Shown piece by piece: positions 36,029-45,338 of a stretch of 64,000 nucleotides of DNA. Each line of letters begins with the position of its first letter. Position 1 is the first letter of the stretch. The notes below the pieces were generated by a model, which was given only the letters and a program-made list of their open reading frames with translations, was not told the DNA's origin and ran no database searches. Origin of the DNA: Hyphomicrobiales bacterium (GTDB lineage Bacteria; Pseudomonadota; Alphaproteobacteria; Rhizobiales; Beijerinckiaceae). A program made the translations under genes and the position numbers. The stretch lies in contig UCLR01000003.1 of the NCBI GenBank assembly GCA_900473415.1, positions 1-64,000 on the forward strand. The letters are read 5' to 3'.

Positions 36029-36313
36029 CCTGCCCTGTCTCGGCCCGCGTGCGTCATCGCCTGCGGTCAGGTCACACAGGATTCAAACATGGCGCTTTTA
36101 AGGGTTCGTAAAGCGTGGTCCGCGGCCTTCGGGCAACAGCCGTCGCGAGAACGTGATCGAACTTGCAAACATGCAAACGAAAACGTCATCGATCGGGATG
36201 TTGCGCAAATTTGACTGGCTCGCCTACAAGCATCCGGTCGCAGCCGATCGGTCCATCCCATCGACGGCCGCGACAGTTTCAGCGTTCCGATCGTTCCACA
36301 AAGAGGGCACAGC

Positions 36314-36706
36314 ATGCAGTCGCTCAACCGCTACGCGCCGCATTTCCTTGGCATCCTGCGTATCGTCACCGCACTGATCTTCATCGCACACGGCACCCAG
36401 AAACTGTTCGGCTTTCCCGCCGCGCCGCCGAACGGCGCGCTGCCCGCGATGTTCACCCTCTACTGGTTCGCCGGCGTGCTCGAGCTAGTGGGCGGCGCCC
36501 TCATCCTGGTCGGCTTCCAGACCCGCGCCGTCGCCTTCATCCTGTGCGGCCAGATGGCGTTCGCCTATTGGATGAGCCATGCCCCGCGCAGCTTCTACCC
36601 GGTGCTGAACGGCGGCGACGCCGCCATCCTGTACTGCTTCGTCTTCCTCTATCTCATCTTTGCCGGCGCCGGCTCGTTCGCGGTCGACAAGACCGCCCGC
36701 GCCTGA
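36314..36706 (+). CDS. DoxX family membrane protein
   Basis: A four-helix membrane protein of 130 residues. The family motif HGTQKLFGFPAAPP follows helix 1; GVLELVGGALILVGFQTR forms helix 2 and its loop. Members such as the Mycobacterium DoxX act in thiol stress, but most, including this one, have no known role. It converges with trxA on a shared terminator. The ribosome-binding site is AGAGGG, 8 bases upstream. Confidence 0.88.
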   Translation: MQSLNRYAPHFLGILRIVTALIFIAHGTQKLFGFPAAPPNGALPAMFTLYWFAGVLELVGGALILVGFQTRAVAFILCGQMAFAYWMSHAPRSFYPVLNGGDAAILYCFVFLYLIFAGAGSFAVDKTARA

Positions 36707-36735
36707 GCGCGCATCAGCGAGACCTTCACGACAAA

Positions 36736-36767
36736 AAAGGCCCGCCTCCCATCGGAGGCGGGCCTTT
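36736..36767. terminator. Bidirectional Rho-independent terminator, DoxX/trxA
   Basis: A perfect 14-bp stem (36736-36749 with 36754-36767) and a four-base loop, GC-rich in the inner ten pairs, with an A-run (36733-36738) on the left and Ts on the right. Lying 29 bases after the DoxX stop and 22 before the trxA stop, it can end transcripts in both directions. Confidence 0.9.
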
Positions 36768-36788
36768 CGATTCAGGCTGACCTACGGC

Positions 36789-37109
36789 TCAGACGGCGGC
36801 CGAGATCCAGCGCGACAGGTCGCTCTTCGGCGCGGCGCCGACCTTCTGCGAGGCGAGCTTGCCGTCCTTGAACAGCATCAGCGTCGGGATCGAGCGGATG
36901 CCGAACTGGGCCGGAATCTGCTGATTCTCGTCGACGTTCATCTTGACGATCTTGACCTTGCCGTTGAGCTCGGTCGCGATCTCCTCCAGCGCCGGGCCGA
37001 TCATGCGGCAGGGGCCGCACCACTCAGCCCAGAAATCCACGACGACCGGCTCGGAGGACTTCAGGACGTCGGCCTCGAAGCTCTGATCGGTAACCTTGCT
37101 CGTTGCCAT
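36789..37109 (-). CDS. trxA: Thioredoxin
   Basis: Cytoplasmic dithiol reductant, 106 residues, with the active site WCGPC (C31, C34) in [13 protein letters not shown] and the cis-proline in [11 protein letters not shown]. Length and sequence match canonical thioredoxin 1. It is last in the leftward run starting at divL, after a 117-base gap that may hold its own promoter. Confidence 0.97.
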   Translation of the reverse strand: MATSKVTDQSFEADVLKSSEPVVVDFWAEWCGPCRMIGPALEEIATELNGKVKIVKMNVDENQQIPAQFGIRSIPTLMLFKDGKLASQKVGAAPKSDLSRWISAAV

Positions 37110-37226
37110 GACTGGCTGCCTTTCGGTTTCAACGGGCGTCAGTGCCGCCCTTCGCCAGCGAAGCTATGAACGCCGGCCCTTCTGGTCAAGGCGCGCGCCA
37201 TGCAGGGCGGAATCGCCCCACAGGCG

Positions 37227-37886
37227 TCACGAACCCGCCGCGACCAGGCTCGCGCCGACATTGATGGCGAGCGCGAGGATGCTGGTGTTGAAGACGAAGG
37301 CCAGGACGGAATGCGCCAGCACGATGCCGCGCGCCTCCCGCGTCGTGACGCCGACATCGGAGGTCTGCGAGGTGCAGCCGATCGTGTAGGCGAAGTAGAG
37401 GAAGTCGAGATAGTCGGGCTTGCCGTTGCCGGGAAAATCGAGACAGGGCTCGGCCTTGCCGTGGCGGTAGTAGATGCCGGCGTAGTGCAGGGTGAAGAAG
37501 GCGTGCAGCAGCGCCCAGGAGCACAGGATCGTGACGCCGCCGAAGGCGAGATGGAGGCCGCGCTCGTCGGGCGGCAGGGCGCTGAGGCCGGTGAGCTGGA
37601 CCACGATGGCGACCAGGCTCGTCACCGCTGCGAGGCAGGCGATGACGAGAATCGCGACGGCACCCTCGTCCTGCCGCTCGGCCTTTGCGCGAATCTGGTC
37701 GACTGTTTCCCGGAAGACGGTCGTGGCGAGCACGACCAGATAGAGCGTCGCGCCGGCGTCCCAGACGATCAGGAATCGCGTCGACCAGTGCCATTCCCTC
37801 GGCAGCAGGACAGCCAGAACGGCCCCCGCGGCCAGGACCATCGCAAGGCGCGGGCGAACACGCAGCGAGCGCGGCAGAAGCCTCAT
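37227..37886 (-). CDS. DUF1345 family membrane protein
   Basis: A 219-residue protein with about five to six hydrophobic helices and the DUF1345 core (HYAGIYYRHGKAEPCLDFPG followed by DYLDFLYFAYTIGCTSQTSD, then VFNTSILALAINVGAS). The function of the family is unknown; the late TIGCTSQTSDV stretch resembles a pore loop of ion channels. The ATG overlaps the addA stop (ATGA), so it is co-transcribed with addAB. The frame continuing upstream is a shadow of addA. Confidence 0.85.
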   Translation of the reverse strand: MRLLPRSLRVRPRLAMVLAAGAVLAVLLPREWHWSTRFLIVWDAGATLYLVVLATTVFRETVDQIRAKAERQDEGAVAILVIACLAAVTSLVAIVVQLTGLSALPPDERGLHLAFGGVTILCSWALLHAFFTLHYAGIYYRHGKAEPCLDFPGNGKPDYLDFLYFAYTIGCTSQTSDVGVTTREARGIVLAHSVLAFVFNTSILALAINVGASLVAAGS

Positions 37887-40800
37887 GATCTGGAGCCTCC
37901 ATCTGCAGCGACAGCGGCGAGGCCTGCGAGCGCGGCATCGAGCCGTTCGCCCGCCAACTCAAAATGGGCGAGGTTCGCCGTATAGACCGCGAGCGCCCGG
38001 ATTGCCCTCCCCGGATAGATCGCCCGCATCAGCGCCGCATAGGCGGCGAGCTGCGCGAAGGTCGCGGGCGGGATCGCGTCCGCATCGGAAGGGGGACGGG
38101 CCGTCGTCTTGAAATCGGCGATGACGACAGTGTCGGCCGTGACCGCGAGCCGGTCGATCCGCCCCGAGACGGGGCGCCGCGTTCCGTCCGGCAGGTCGAT
38201 CATGCCGGCGACGGGCACCTCGGCCAGCGCGCCTTCGGCGAAGAGTTCTGCGAGACCGGACGCTGCCAGCAGGCGTAGCGCGTCCGCGACGATCGAGGCG
38301 CGGCGTTCCGGCGGCAAGGCGCGGCCGCGCGCCTCCGCCAACGCTGCAGCTGTGGCGGCGCGGCGCTCGGCCGGGACCTCCGGCAGGAGCTGCAGCAGGA
38401 GATGCGCCAGCCGGCCGGCGGCGGCGGCCTCGGCGAGAAAGGGCCCGTCGCCAGGGCGCTCCTCGGCATCGGCGGCCGAGAGCGCGTTCGAGGGCTTCAG
38501 CGGCGGGGCGGGCTCGGCTTCGCGCGCAACCGGCCGGCCAAGCCAGGCGGGCGCCCCCGGCCGGGCCACGACCGGCTGCGGCGCCGGCTCGCCAGCAGCC
38601 ACGAGCGGCGTGAGCTGGAAGCGTCGGATGGCCTCGTCACCCTCCCCGATCTCGCGGAGATCCGGTTCGAGCCCGGCCGCGATCATCGCGTACCAGCTTC
38701 CCTCCGGCGCCTCGCCCTTGGCTTGAGCGCCGCAAACGATCAGCCGGTCCTCGGCGCGGGTCATGGCGACATAGAGCAGCCGGTGATGTTCCTCCACCAT
38801 CTGCGCGACCACCTTGCCCTTGGCGTCCGTCGTGGCCTCGGTATCCTCCGCACTGGCGGGCGGCCAGATCGGCACGAGGCCATCGTGAGGCGTCGACACG
38901 GCCAGGATCTTCGGCAGGCGCTTCGCGCCGGGCTCCACGCCGAGATCGGCGAGGATGACGATCCGCGCCTCCAGCCCCTTCGAGCCATGGACGGTCATGA
39001 CCCGGACTTCGCCGGCGCTGGCGGAAAGGTCGCGCTTCACGTCGGCCGCGCTGCCCGCGACATGCTGGAGGAAGCCGGCGAGCGAGGGACCATGGCGGCG
39101 CTCATGGTCGAGCGCAGCGTTGAGGAAAGCATCGAGCGCATCGCCGGCCTCGGCGCCGAGCCGGGCCAGCGCGAGATTGCGCCCGCCGCCGGGGCCGAGC
39201 AGGCCCGCGAAGAAGCGGAAGGGCCCGCAGCGACCGGCCTCCTTCGTCCAGGCGACAAGCTTCGCTTCGGCCGCCGCATAGCGCGACTCGCTCGCGGCCC
39301 CTTCCTGCAAGGCAGCACGCAGCGAACCCGTGCGTCGTGGCGCCAGACGCAGCAGGTCGTCGTCGTCGAGATCGATCAGCGGCGTCTTCAGCGCCGTGGC
39401 GAGCGTCAAATCGTCATCCGGCAGCAGCAGCGCGCGGCCGAGCACGACGAGGTCTTCCACCGCCGGATGCTCGGCCAGGGTCAGCCGGTCGCGTCCGGTG
39501 ACGGGCACGCCCTCGTCCTTCAGCGCCTTGACGATCGCCTCGAACAGCGCGCCGCGCTGGCGCAGCAGGATCATCACGTCGCCCGGCGCAAAGGGATGGC
39601 CGAGATCGTCCCGCCCGTCGCTGTGCCAGCGGCGCAGGGTCCGCGCGATGCGCTCGGCGAGCTTCACCGTGCCGCTGCGCCGCTCGGGCGCGTCGACCGG
39701 CGTCGTCCAGGCGTCGGGCGGCTCGCCCGTGTCGTTGCCGGAGACCGGCCAGATATCGACCGTGCCGGGGGCGCGGTCGCGCACCGTCGCATGCACCTCC
39801 GGCCGCGCCGCACCGTCGAAGACGAGGCCACGCGCATGCTCAGCGACAGCGAAGACGGCATCGACCGCCCGCATGATGTCCGGCGCCGAGCGGAAGGAGG
39901 TGTTGAGGCTGATTGCCTCGAAGGCGAGCTCGGCCGTCTCGATGCGCTGGCCCAACGCGCGCCGTTCCTCGCCGAAGGCTGCCGGTGCGGCGCCCTGGAA
40001 GCCGTAGATCGACTGCTTCTCGTCGCCGACGACGAAGATCGTGCGCGGCCTCGCACGCAGATCGCCGCCGCTGGTGAACTCCTCGGCGAGCTTGCGCAGG
40101 ATCGCCCATTGCGCCTCGCCGGTGTCCTGCGCCTCGTCGAGCAGGATATGGTCGATGCCGGCGTCGAGCTTGTAGAGCACCCAGGCGGCCTCGACCCGCT
40201 CCAGCAGCGAGCGCGTGCGCGCGATCAAATCGTCATAGTCGAGCAGCGAACGCAGGCTCTTCTGACGCTGGTAGGAAGCGAGCATCCGCGTCACCAGCAG
40301 CGCCAGCGCCGCGCTGCGGTCCCGGATGGCGACAGCGTTGAGCGCGTCGGCGGCGGCGAGCAGGCAAGCGGCGAGCACTTCCAGCGTCGCCAGCAGCGCG
40401 CCTTGAAGCTCGGACTTTCCCCTGCCGCGGATATTGCTGTTGATCGTGCCCTTCTCGGTGATGAGGTCTCGCCGGCAGAAGGCGACCGGGTCGCCGTCAT
40501 CCTGCCCCGCCAGCAGCGTGCGCAGGCTTGAAGCGCAGTTCTGGCGCGTCGCGCTGCCGGCCTGGAACTCATCGATCAGCGCCGGCAATCCGGGCAGTGC
40601 CGCAAGGTCCTTGCGGAAACACGCCTTGATCGCATCGGCCGAGAGGTCCGGCGCGATGCCGAGGAAAGCCGCGATGCCAGCCTTCATCTCGCCGGCGTCG
40701 CGGGCGCGGCCGTTCTCGTCGCTGAACAGGGCGCGCTGGCGCAGAGCTTCCTGCACCATGCTCTCGAACGAGTCCTGCGCCGCAAGTTGCGCCAGCAGGT

Positions 40801-41350
40801 CCAGCGCCTGCGCCTCCGGTCCGCCAGGGTCGGCGGCGACGAGCGCCAACAGTTCGCGGCGCGCCTCGCGCAGCATCTCGGCCTGCGCCAGATCATCGGC
40901 GACCTCGAAGCGCGGCGGCACATTCGCCTCGAAGGGCGCGGCCTGCAGCACACGGGTGCAGAAGGCGTGGATCGTCTCGATCCTCAAGCCCCCCGGCGTC
41001 TCCAGCGCCTCGGCGAAGAGGCGCCGCGCCTTGGCGCGCTCGGCCGCGGTCGGCATGCGGCCGGTCAGATCGGTCAGCGCCTGGCCTAGCGCCACCTCGT
41101 CCAGCGTCGCCCAGCGGCCCAGCGCCTTGAAGATGCGGTTCGCCATGTTGGCGGCGGCGGCCTTGGTATAGGTGATGCAGAGCATCCGGCCGGGCGCGAC
41201 GCCGTCCAGCAGCAGCCGGAGCACCCGGTTGACCAGCACATGGGTCTTGCCCGAGCCGGCATTGGCCGAGACCCAGGCCGAGAGCCCGGGATCGGCAGCC
41301 CGCGCCTGCCGCTGGCGCGTCTGCTCGGGAATGTTCCAGCCCCGCTTCAC
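37883..41350 (-). CDS. addA: AddA, helicase-nuclease subunit of the AddAB complex
   Basis: Double-strand-break processing enzyme: UvrD/Rep-type helicase with a C-terminal nuclease, the alphaproteobacterial counterpart of RecB. The 1155-residue protein starts with WNIPEQTRQ and Walker A SANAGSGKTHVLVNR; Walker B is DHILLDEAQDTGEAQW and motif III-IV begins VVGDEKQSIYGFQGA. The nuclease motif is VIADFKTTARP near residue 1100. Start GTG 41350 overlaps the addB stop (GTGA); the ATG-less frame to 41401 adds arginine-rich codons from addB's shadow. Confidence 0.94.
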   Translation of the reverse strand: MKRGWNIPEQTRQRQARAADPGLSAWVSANAGSGKTHVLVNRVLRLLLDGVAPGRMLCITYTKAAAANMANRIFKALGRWATLDEVALGQALTDLTGRMPTAAERAKARRLFAEALETPGGLRIETIHAFCTRVLQAAPFEANVPPRFEVADDLAQAEMLREARRELLALVAADPGGPEAQALDLLAQLAAQDSFESMVQEALRQRALFSDENGRARDAGEMKAGIAAFLGIAPDLSADAIKACFRKDLAALPGLPALIDEFQAGSATRQNCASSLRTLLAGQDDGDPVAFCRRDLITEKGTINSNIRGRGKSELQGALLATLEVLAACLLAAADALNAVAIRDRSAALALLVTRMLASYQRQKSLRSLLDYDDLIARTRSLLERVEAAWVLYKLDAGIDHILLDEAQDTGEAQWAILRKLAEEFTSGGDLRARPRTIFVVGDEKQSIYGFQGAAPAAFGEERRALGQRIETAELAFEAISLNTSFRSAPDIMRAVDAVFAVAEHARGLVFDGAARPEVHATVRDRAPGTVDIWPVSGNDTGEPPDAWTTPVDAPERRSGTVKLAERIARTLRRWHSDGRDDLGHPFAPGDVMILLRQRGALFEAIVKALKDEGVPVTGRDRLTLAEHPAVEDLVVLGRALLLPDDDLTLATALKTPLIDLDDDDLLRLAPRRTGSLRAALQEGAASESRYAAAEAKLVAWTKEAGRCGPFRFFAGLLGPGGGRNLALARLGAEAGDALDAFLNAALDHERRHGPSLAGFLQHVAGSAADVKRDLSASAGEVRVMTVHGSKGLEARIVILADLGVEPGAKRLPKILAVSTPHDGLVPIWPPASAEDTEATTDAKGKVVAQMVEEHHRLLYVAMTRAEDRLIVCGAQAKGEAPEGSWYAMIAAGLEPDLREIGEGDEAIRRFQLTPLVAAGEPAPQPVVARPGAPAWLGRPVAREAEPAPPLKPSNALSAADAEERPGDGPFLAEAAAAGRLAHLLLQLLPEVPAERRAATAAALAEARGRALPPERRASIVADALRLLAASGLAELFAEGALAEVPVAGMIDLPDGTRRPVSGRIDRLAVTADTVVIADFKTTARPPSDADAIPPATFAQLAAYAALMRAIYPGRAIRALAVYTANLAHFELAGERLDAALAGLAAVAADGGSRS

Positions 41351-44300
41351 GCCTCGCCTCCGACGTCGCCGCCATCCTCGCCGCCGGGCGCGGCCGACCA
41401 TTCCTTGACGCGGGCGAGGTGGTCGTAGGGACTGGCGTATTTGATGTAATCCGGGGCGCGCCGGGAGACATAAGCCTCTGCTCCGGAGCGCAGCTTGCCG
41501 AGATGTTCGAGCAGGCTTTCGAGATGACGGGCCGCGACATCGGCCAAGGTCTCCTCGCCGAAATCGAGCGGCCGGTCCTTCGCCCAGCCTTTCGGATCAT
41601 GGTGGAGCTTCATGTAGAGCAGCGCCTCGACCGGCGTCGGTCCGGCGAGGCCCTCGAAGCCTGCACGCGCCGCCAGCTCCGCCTCCAGCGTCAGTTGCGG
41701 GGCGAAGCCCTTCTCGACCTGCTTCTTCGAGGGCGGCGCACCGGTCTTGAAATCGACGATGCGCAAGGCGGGCTCGGGCGTCAGCTCGATCCGGTCGGCC
41801 CGGCCGCTCAGGCGGAACTCGCTGCCGTCGACGAGGCGGAAGCTCGACCCTGTGAAAAGCTCGACCCCGATACGCGCGATGCCGCCGCGCCGGCGCTGCT
41901 CCCAGGCAATGTAGTGCCCGGCTGTCAGCAGGAAGCGCGGCCACCAGAAGGCACGCACCTCGGGCACGTCGGCGTAGTCATGGAACAACCGGTCGCCGAT
42001 GGCGATGAGCTGGCCCAGCGCGTCGGCCGGCAATTGCTCCGGATAAGTCCTGGTGAAGGTCTCGACGATGTTGTGCAAGAGCTTCCCGCGATCCTGAGCC
42101 GTCGGGTCCTCGACCAGCTCGTCCAGCGCATCGAGCTTCAAAATCTTGCGGGCGTGGATCTGGTAGGGGTCGCGATAGAGCGTCTCGACCTCGGTGACGC
42201 TGAGCGAGCGCGGCTGCAGCTCGCGCGGCGGCTTCGGAGCCGGGCGCGAGACCGGCTTCACATCGGCCGGGGCTTCGCTCAGCAGCACCGCCAGCCCTTG
42301 CAGGCGTGCGCCTTCGACTTGCGCCGCCTTCCAGACGGCTTCCGGCGTCACGGCCTGCAGACGCTGCCAGAAGCGGGAAGCGATGGTCTCGGCCTCGCCG
42401 GCCTTGCGCGGGCGCGTCAGCGTGACCTCGGGCGCCATCAACGCCTGCACGAAGTCATGCGCCGTCTGGCCGATGCGGCGTTCCGGGGGCGAGAGGCCGA
42501 GCTCGGCGCGCATCGGCCGGTTGATGAAGGAGTCAGTCGCGGTCTGCGGCGGCCAAACCGTCTCGTTGAGCCCGCCGAGCACGACATGGTCGGCGTCGAG
42601 CAGGCGCGCTTCGAGCAGCCCCCAGATAGCGACGCGCGGATGACCCGGAACGGCGCGCTTGACCGCGCGCTCCGCGAGAAGCCCGTCGAGGATCGCGACG
42701 AAATCCTGCGCCCGGCCGCCCGGCGGCATCGCGTCGTCGGCCCCTGCAAGCTCATCGAAAAGCCCGGCCAGTGCCTCGCCGTCCGGCCCGACGAAGGCGA
42801 GCACTGTCCCGGCCTCCGTCGTGCTCAGCGCCTTCACGGCGCTCCGCGCCGCCGCGACGACCGCAGCCAGCGACGGCTCTTCGAGGAATAGCGCTTCGAG
42901 CAGCGGGGCGCAGGCGGCTTCCAGCGCGCGGAGCACGCCGGCCGCGGCAGCCCGGTCCTCTGCCCCCAATCGCTCGCGCGGCCGAGGCACATGCCCCTCG
43001 CGCAGGGCGTCCCATTCGTCGAGCGCGACATGGAGGCCGGCGAGCCCCCTGCCGACCGGGTTGCCGCGCCAGCAGCCGATCTCCAGCGCCGCGGCGCCGC
43101 GCGCCAGCGCCTCGCGACTCAGGCCCAGCCGGCAGAGCGGATGGGCGAAGAGGGGCACCAGCGTCGCCGGCGTCATCTGCGCCAGCGCGGCCTCCAGCAC
43201 CAATCTCAGCAGCGAGCCTGCCGGCCAGCGCCCAAGCGGCAGGCCGGCGGAATCATCGACCTCGACGCCCCAGCGCGCCAGTTCCACGGCGACGCGCTCG
43301 GCCAGGCCGCGATCGGGCGTCACCAGCGCCGCCCGGGCGCCCGGGCGCTCCAGCGTCTCGCGCAGCGCGATTGCGACGGTGAGCGCCTCCTCGCGCTCGT
43401 CGGCGGCTTCGACGACGCGCAGGCCCTGCAGGCCCTGCCGCGCCAAATCGGCCGGGATGCGTGTGCTCAGATCCGACCAGAGCTCGGTGACGGAGGCCGG
43501 CAGCATCGCCTCGCGCAGCAACTGCCCGCGCGCATAGCGGGCGGCATCGGGTTGCGCCAGCTCGCGCACATCGTCGCGCTCGGCTCCGAGCGTGTCCATG
43601 AGCTGATGCAGCGCCGCCTGCGGATGGGAGGGCGCGGGCTCGTTCTCGATCGCGGCCCAGGCGCGCTCGTCCAATTCGATGTCGATGCCCGGCAACACCA
43701 CCGCGCCGTTCGCCAGCCGGGCGATGGCCGCGAGCAGCCGCGCGGTGGCGGGCACGGTGCCGGTCGAGCCGGCCGCGATGATCGGCCCCTTCGCACCGCC
43801 GGCGAGAAGCCGCTCGCGTTCGGCCGCCAGCATGCGGTTGCGGAATTCGGCCGGGTCGGTGGCTCCACGCTCATTGAGAATTTTCGGCCAGGCCTCGCCG
43901 AGGATGGCGAGGAAGCTGGCGTTGAGCTGCCAGACCCTGTCGAAGCGGGCGGCGTCGAGGCCGGCGAGCCTTTCGACCGGCACACCTTCGGTCTGCATCT
44001 GGTCGAGCAAGGCGGCGAGGTCGCCGGCCAGCCCATAGGCTTCGCCAAGCGTCGCCGGGACCAGCGAGGGCTCGGAGGGATCGAGCCTCAGATGGCTGCG
44101 ATTGGCGGTGCGGCCCCAGGCATCGACGAGCCGGGTCAGCAGCATGCGCCGTTCCAGCGGCTCGATCGGCGCGATGCGCTCGGCACTCCAGGCGCCGGAG
44201 CCGATCAGCGCCGTCTCGGCCTCGTCGACATCGCCGAGCGGCACGATGCGCGGGAGCAGCAGCGGCTTGCCGCCGAGCTTCTCGGCCAGGATCGCGGTGA

Positions 44301-44466
44301 AGGCGCGGGCGGCGCGGCGCGTCGGCAGGTAGAGCGTGGCACGCGCCATTGCCGCCGGATCGGCCGGGTCGTGGACCGGACCGAAGCGCCCGTCGAGCAT
44401 CGCCTGGGCCAGCACCTCCAGGAAGGGGGCGCCGGCCGGGATGCTGAACAGGTTGAGCTCAGGCAT
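41347..44466 (-). CDS. addB: AddB, second subunit of the AddAB helicase-nuclease
   Basis: The 1039-residue partner of AddA. The N-terminal half is an inactivated helicase fold (LYLPTRRAARAFTAILAEKL), which scans for the Chi-like sequence, and the C-terminal PD-(D/E)XK nuclease has LRIVDFKTGAPPSKKQ near residue 895. The family phrase LGGLNETVWPPQTATDSFINRP is present. Start ATG 44466 overlaps the end of the nucleotidyltransferase gene by 8 bases; the longer frame is a shadow. Confidence 0.92.
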   Translation of the reverse strand: MPELNLFSIPAGAPFLEVLAQAMLDGRFGPVHDPADPAAMARATLYLPTRRAARAFTAILAEKLGGKPLLLPRIVPLGDVDEAETALIGSGAWSAERIAPIEPLERRMLLTRLVDAWGRTANRSHLRLDPSEPSLVPATLGEAYGLAGDLAALLDQMQTEGVPVERLAGLDAARFDRVWQLNASFLAILGEAWPKILNERGATDPAEFRNRMLAAERERLLAGGAKGPIIAAGSTGTVPATARLLAAIARLANGAVVLPGIDIELDERAWAAIENEPAPSHPQAALHQLMDTLGAERDDVRELAQPDAARYARGQLLREAMLPASVTELWSDLSTRIPADLARQGLQGLRVVEAADEREEALTVAIALRETLERPGARAALVTPDRGLAERVAVELARWGVEVDDSAGLPLGRWPAGSLLRLVLEAALAQMTPATLVPLFAHPLCRLGLSREALARGAAALEIGCWRGNPVGRGLAGLHVALDEWDALREGHVPRPRERLGAEDRAAAAGVLRALEAACAPLLEALFLEEPSLAAVVAAARSAVKALSTTEAGTVLAFVGPDGEALAGLFDELAGADDAMPPGGRAQDFVAILDGLLAERAVKRAVPGHPRVAIWGLLEARLLDADHVVLGGLNETVWPPQTATDSFINRPMRAELGLSPPERRIGQTAHDFVQALMAPEVTLTRPRKAGEAETIASRFWQRLQAVTPEAVWKAAQVEGARLQGLAVLLSEAPADVKPVSRPAPKPPRELQPRSLSVTEVETLYRDPYQIHARKILKLDALDELVEDPTAQDRGKLLHNIVETFTRTYPEQLPADALGQLIAIGDRLFHDYADVPEVRAFWWPRFLLTAGHYIAWEQRRRGGIARIGVELFTGSSFRLVDGSEFRLSGRADRIELTPEPALRIVDFKTGAPPSKKQVEKGFAPQLTLEAELAARAGFEGLAGPTPVEALLYMKLHHDPKGWAKDRPLDFGEETLADVAARHLESLLEHLGKLRSGAEAYVSRRAPDYIKYASPYDHLARVKEWSAAPGGEDGGDVGGEA

Positions 44467-45199
44467 CGACCGGCTGGGCGGCGAAGGCGGCCTCGGCCGG
44501 GTGAATAGCCTCGGGCGTGCCGACATGGAGCCAGCGCCCGTCCAGCGGCTCGCCATAGAGGCGACCGAGGGCGATGGCGCGGTCGAAGAGCAGGTTGAGC
44601 GAGAAGGGGCCGTCCGGCGTATCCGCGAAGAGCTCGGGCTTCAGGATCGCGACGCCGGCATAGATCCAGGGGGCGCGTATCGCCTTGCCACGCCGGGCGA
44701 GCCTTCCGTCCTCGCCGAGGAAGAAATCGCCGGCACCGTCGAAGCCGAGGCTCGCCTCGCGATCGGCCAGCAGCAGCAGGATGTCCATGCGCTGCGGGTC
44801 CCAGGCCTTGGCCATGGCGGCCATGGCGGGGCGGCCGGTCTCACGCCAGAGCGCGTCCGAATTGGTGTGGAAGAAGGGCGCCGAGCCCAGCAGCGGCAGC
44901 GCCTTCTTCACCCCGCCGCCGGTTTCCAGCAGCTCGGCGCGCTCGTCCGAGATCGTGATGCGCGGGCTGGCCCGGCCGGCGAGATGCGCCTCGACCTGGC
45001 CGGCGAGATGATGGACGTTCACGACTGCATCCTCGATGCCGGCGTCGGCCAGCCGGTCGAGCATATGATCCAGCATCGTCCTGCCAGCGATCGTCACCAG
45101 CGGCTTCGGCAGGGTGTCGGTGATGGGGCGCATGCGCTGCCCGAGCCCGGCCGCCAGCACCATCGCCCGGCGGATCGGCAGCGAAGCGGTTGAGGTCAC
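44459..45199 (-). CDS. MurU-like sugar-1-phosphate nucleotidyltransferase
   Basis: A 246-residue NTP transferase with the signature AMVLAAGLGQRMRPITDTLP and KPLV, then ETGGGVKKALPLLG and HTNSDALW carrying metal-binding Asp. Together with the phosphotransferase domain encoded just upstream it matches the AmgK-MurU pair that turns MurNAc into UDP-MurNAc during cell-wall recycling in pseudomonads; that role is inferred from pairing. I prefer GTG 45199, with GGGAG 6 bases upstream, to the ATG at 45235. Confidence 0.85.
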   Translation of the reverse strand: MTSTASLPIRRAMVLAAGLGQRMRPITDTLPKPLVTIAGRTMLDHMLDRLADAGIEDAVVNVHHLAGQVEAHLAGRASPRITISDERAELLETGGGVKKALPLLGSAPFFHTNSDALWRETGRPAMAAMAKAWDPQRMDILLLLADREASLGFDGAGDFFLGEDGRLARRGKAIRAPWIYAGVAILKPELFADTPDGPFSLNLLFDRAIALGRLYGEPLDGRWLHVGTPEAIHPAEAAFAAQPVDA

Positions 45200-45239
45200 G
45201 CGAATCTCCCGAAACGGATCGATCGCGCCATGCATAGCG

Positions 45240-45330
45240 CGTCATGGTCGGGCTTGTCCCGACCATCCATGTCTTCCTGTGTGAAGGGCTGTGTCCAAGA
45301 CGTGGATGCTCGCCACAAGGGCGAGCATGA
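45240..45330. repeat. RIME-like double-hairpin intergenic repeat
   Basis: Contains ATGGTCGGG-CTTGT-CCCGACCAT and ATGCTCGCC-ACAAG-GGCGAGCAT, two nine-base stems with five-base loops. The element at 59682-59775 is its homologue in reverse order. It separates the TsaE fusion gene from the nucleotidyltransferase gene and overlaps the region around the alternative ATG of the latter. Confidence 0.78.
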
Positions 45331-45338
45331 GGGGGGAT

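Noticed and set aside
36163..36176. TTG-N8-CAA dyad between mrcA and the DoxX gene
   Set aside because: It has the same frame as the NnrR sites, but neither neighbour relates to denitrification and it overlaps a direct repeat of GCAAAC; probably chance.
33779..36214. 811-codon open frame antisense to the penicillin-binding protein gene
   Set aside because: Arg/Asp/Gly/Leu-rich shadow of mrcA; the sense strand carries all GT51 and transpeptidase motifs.
38402..40531. Long rightward frame opposite addA
   Set aside because: Composition is typical of reverse-complement shadows; addA is full length with helicase motifs.
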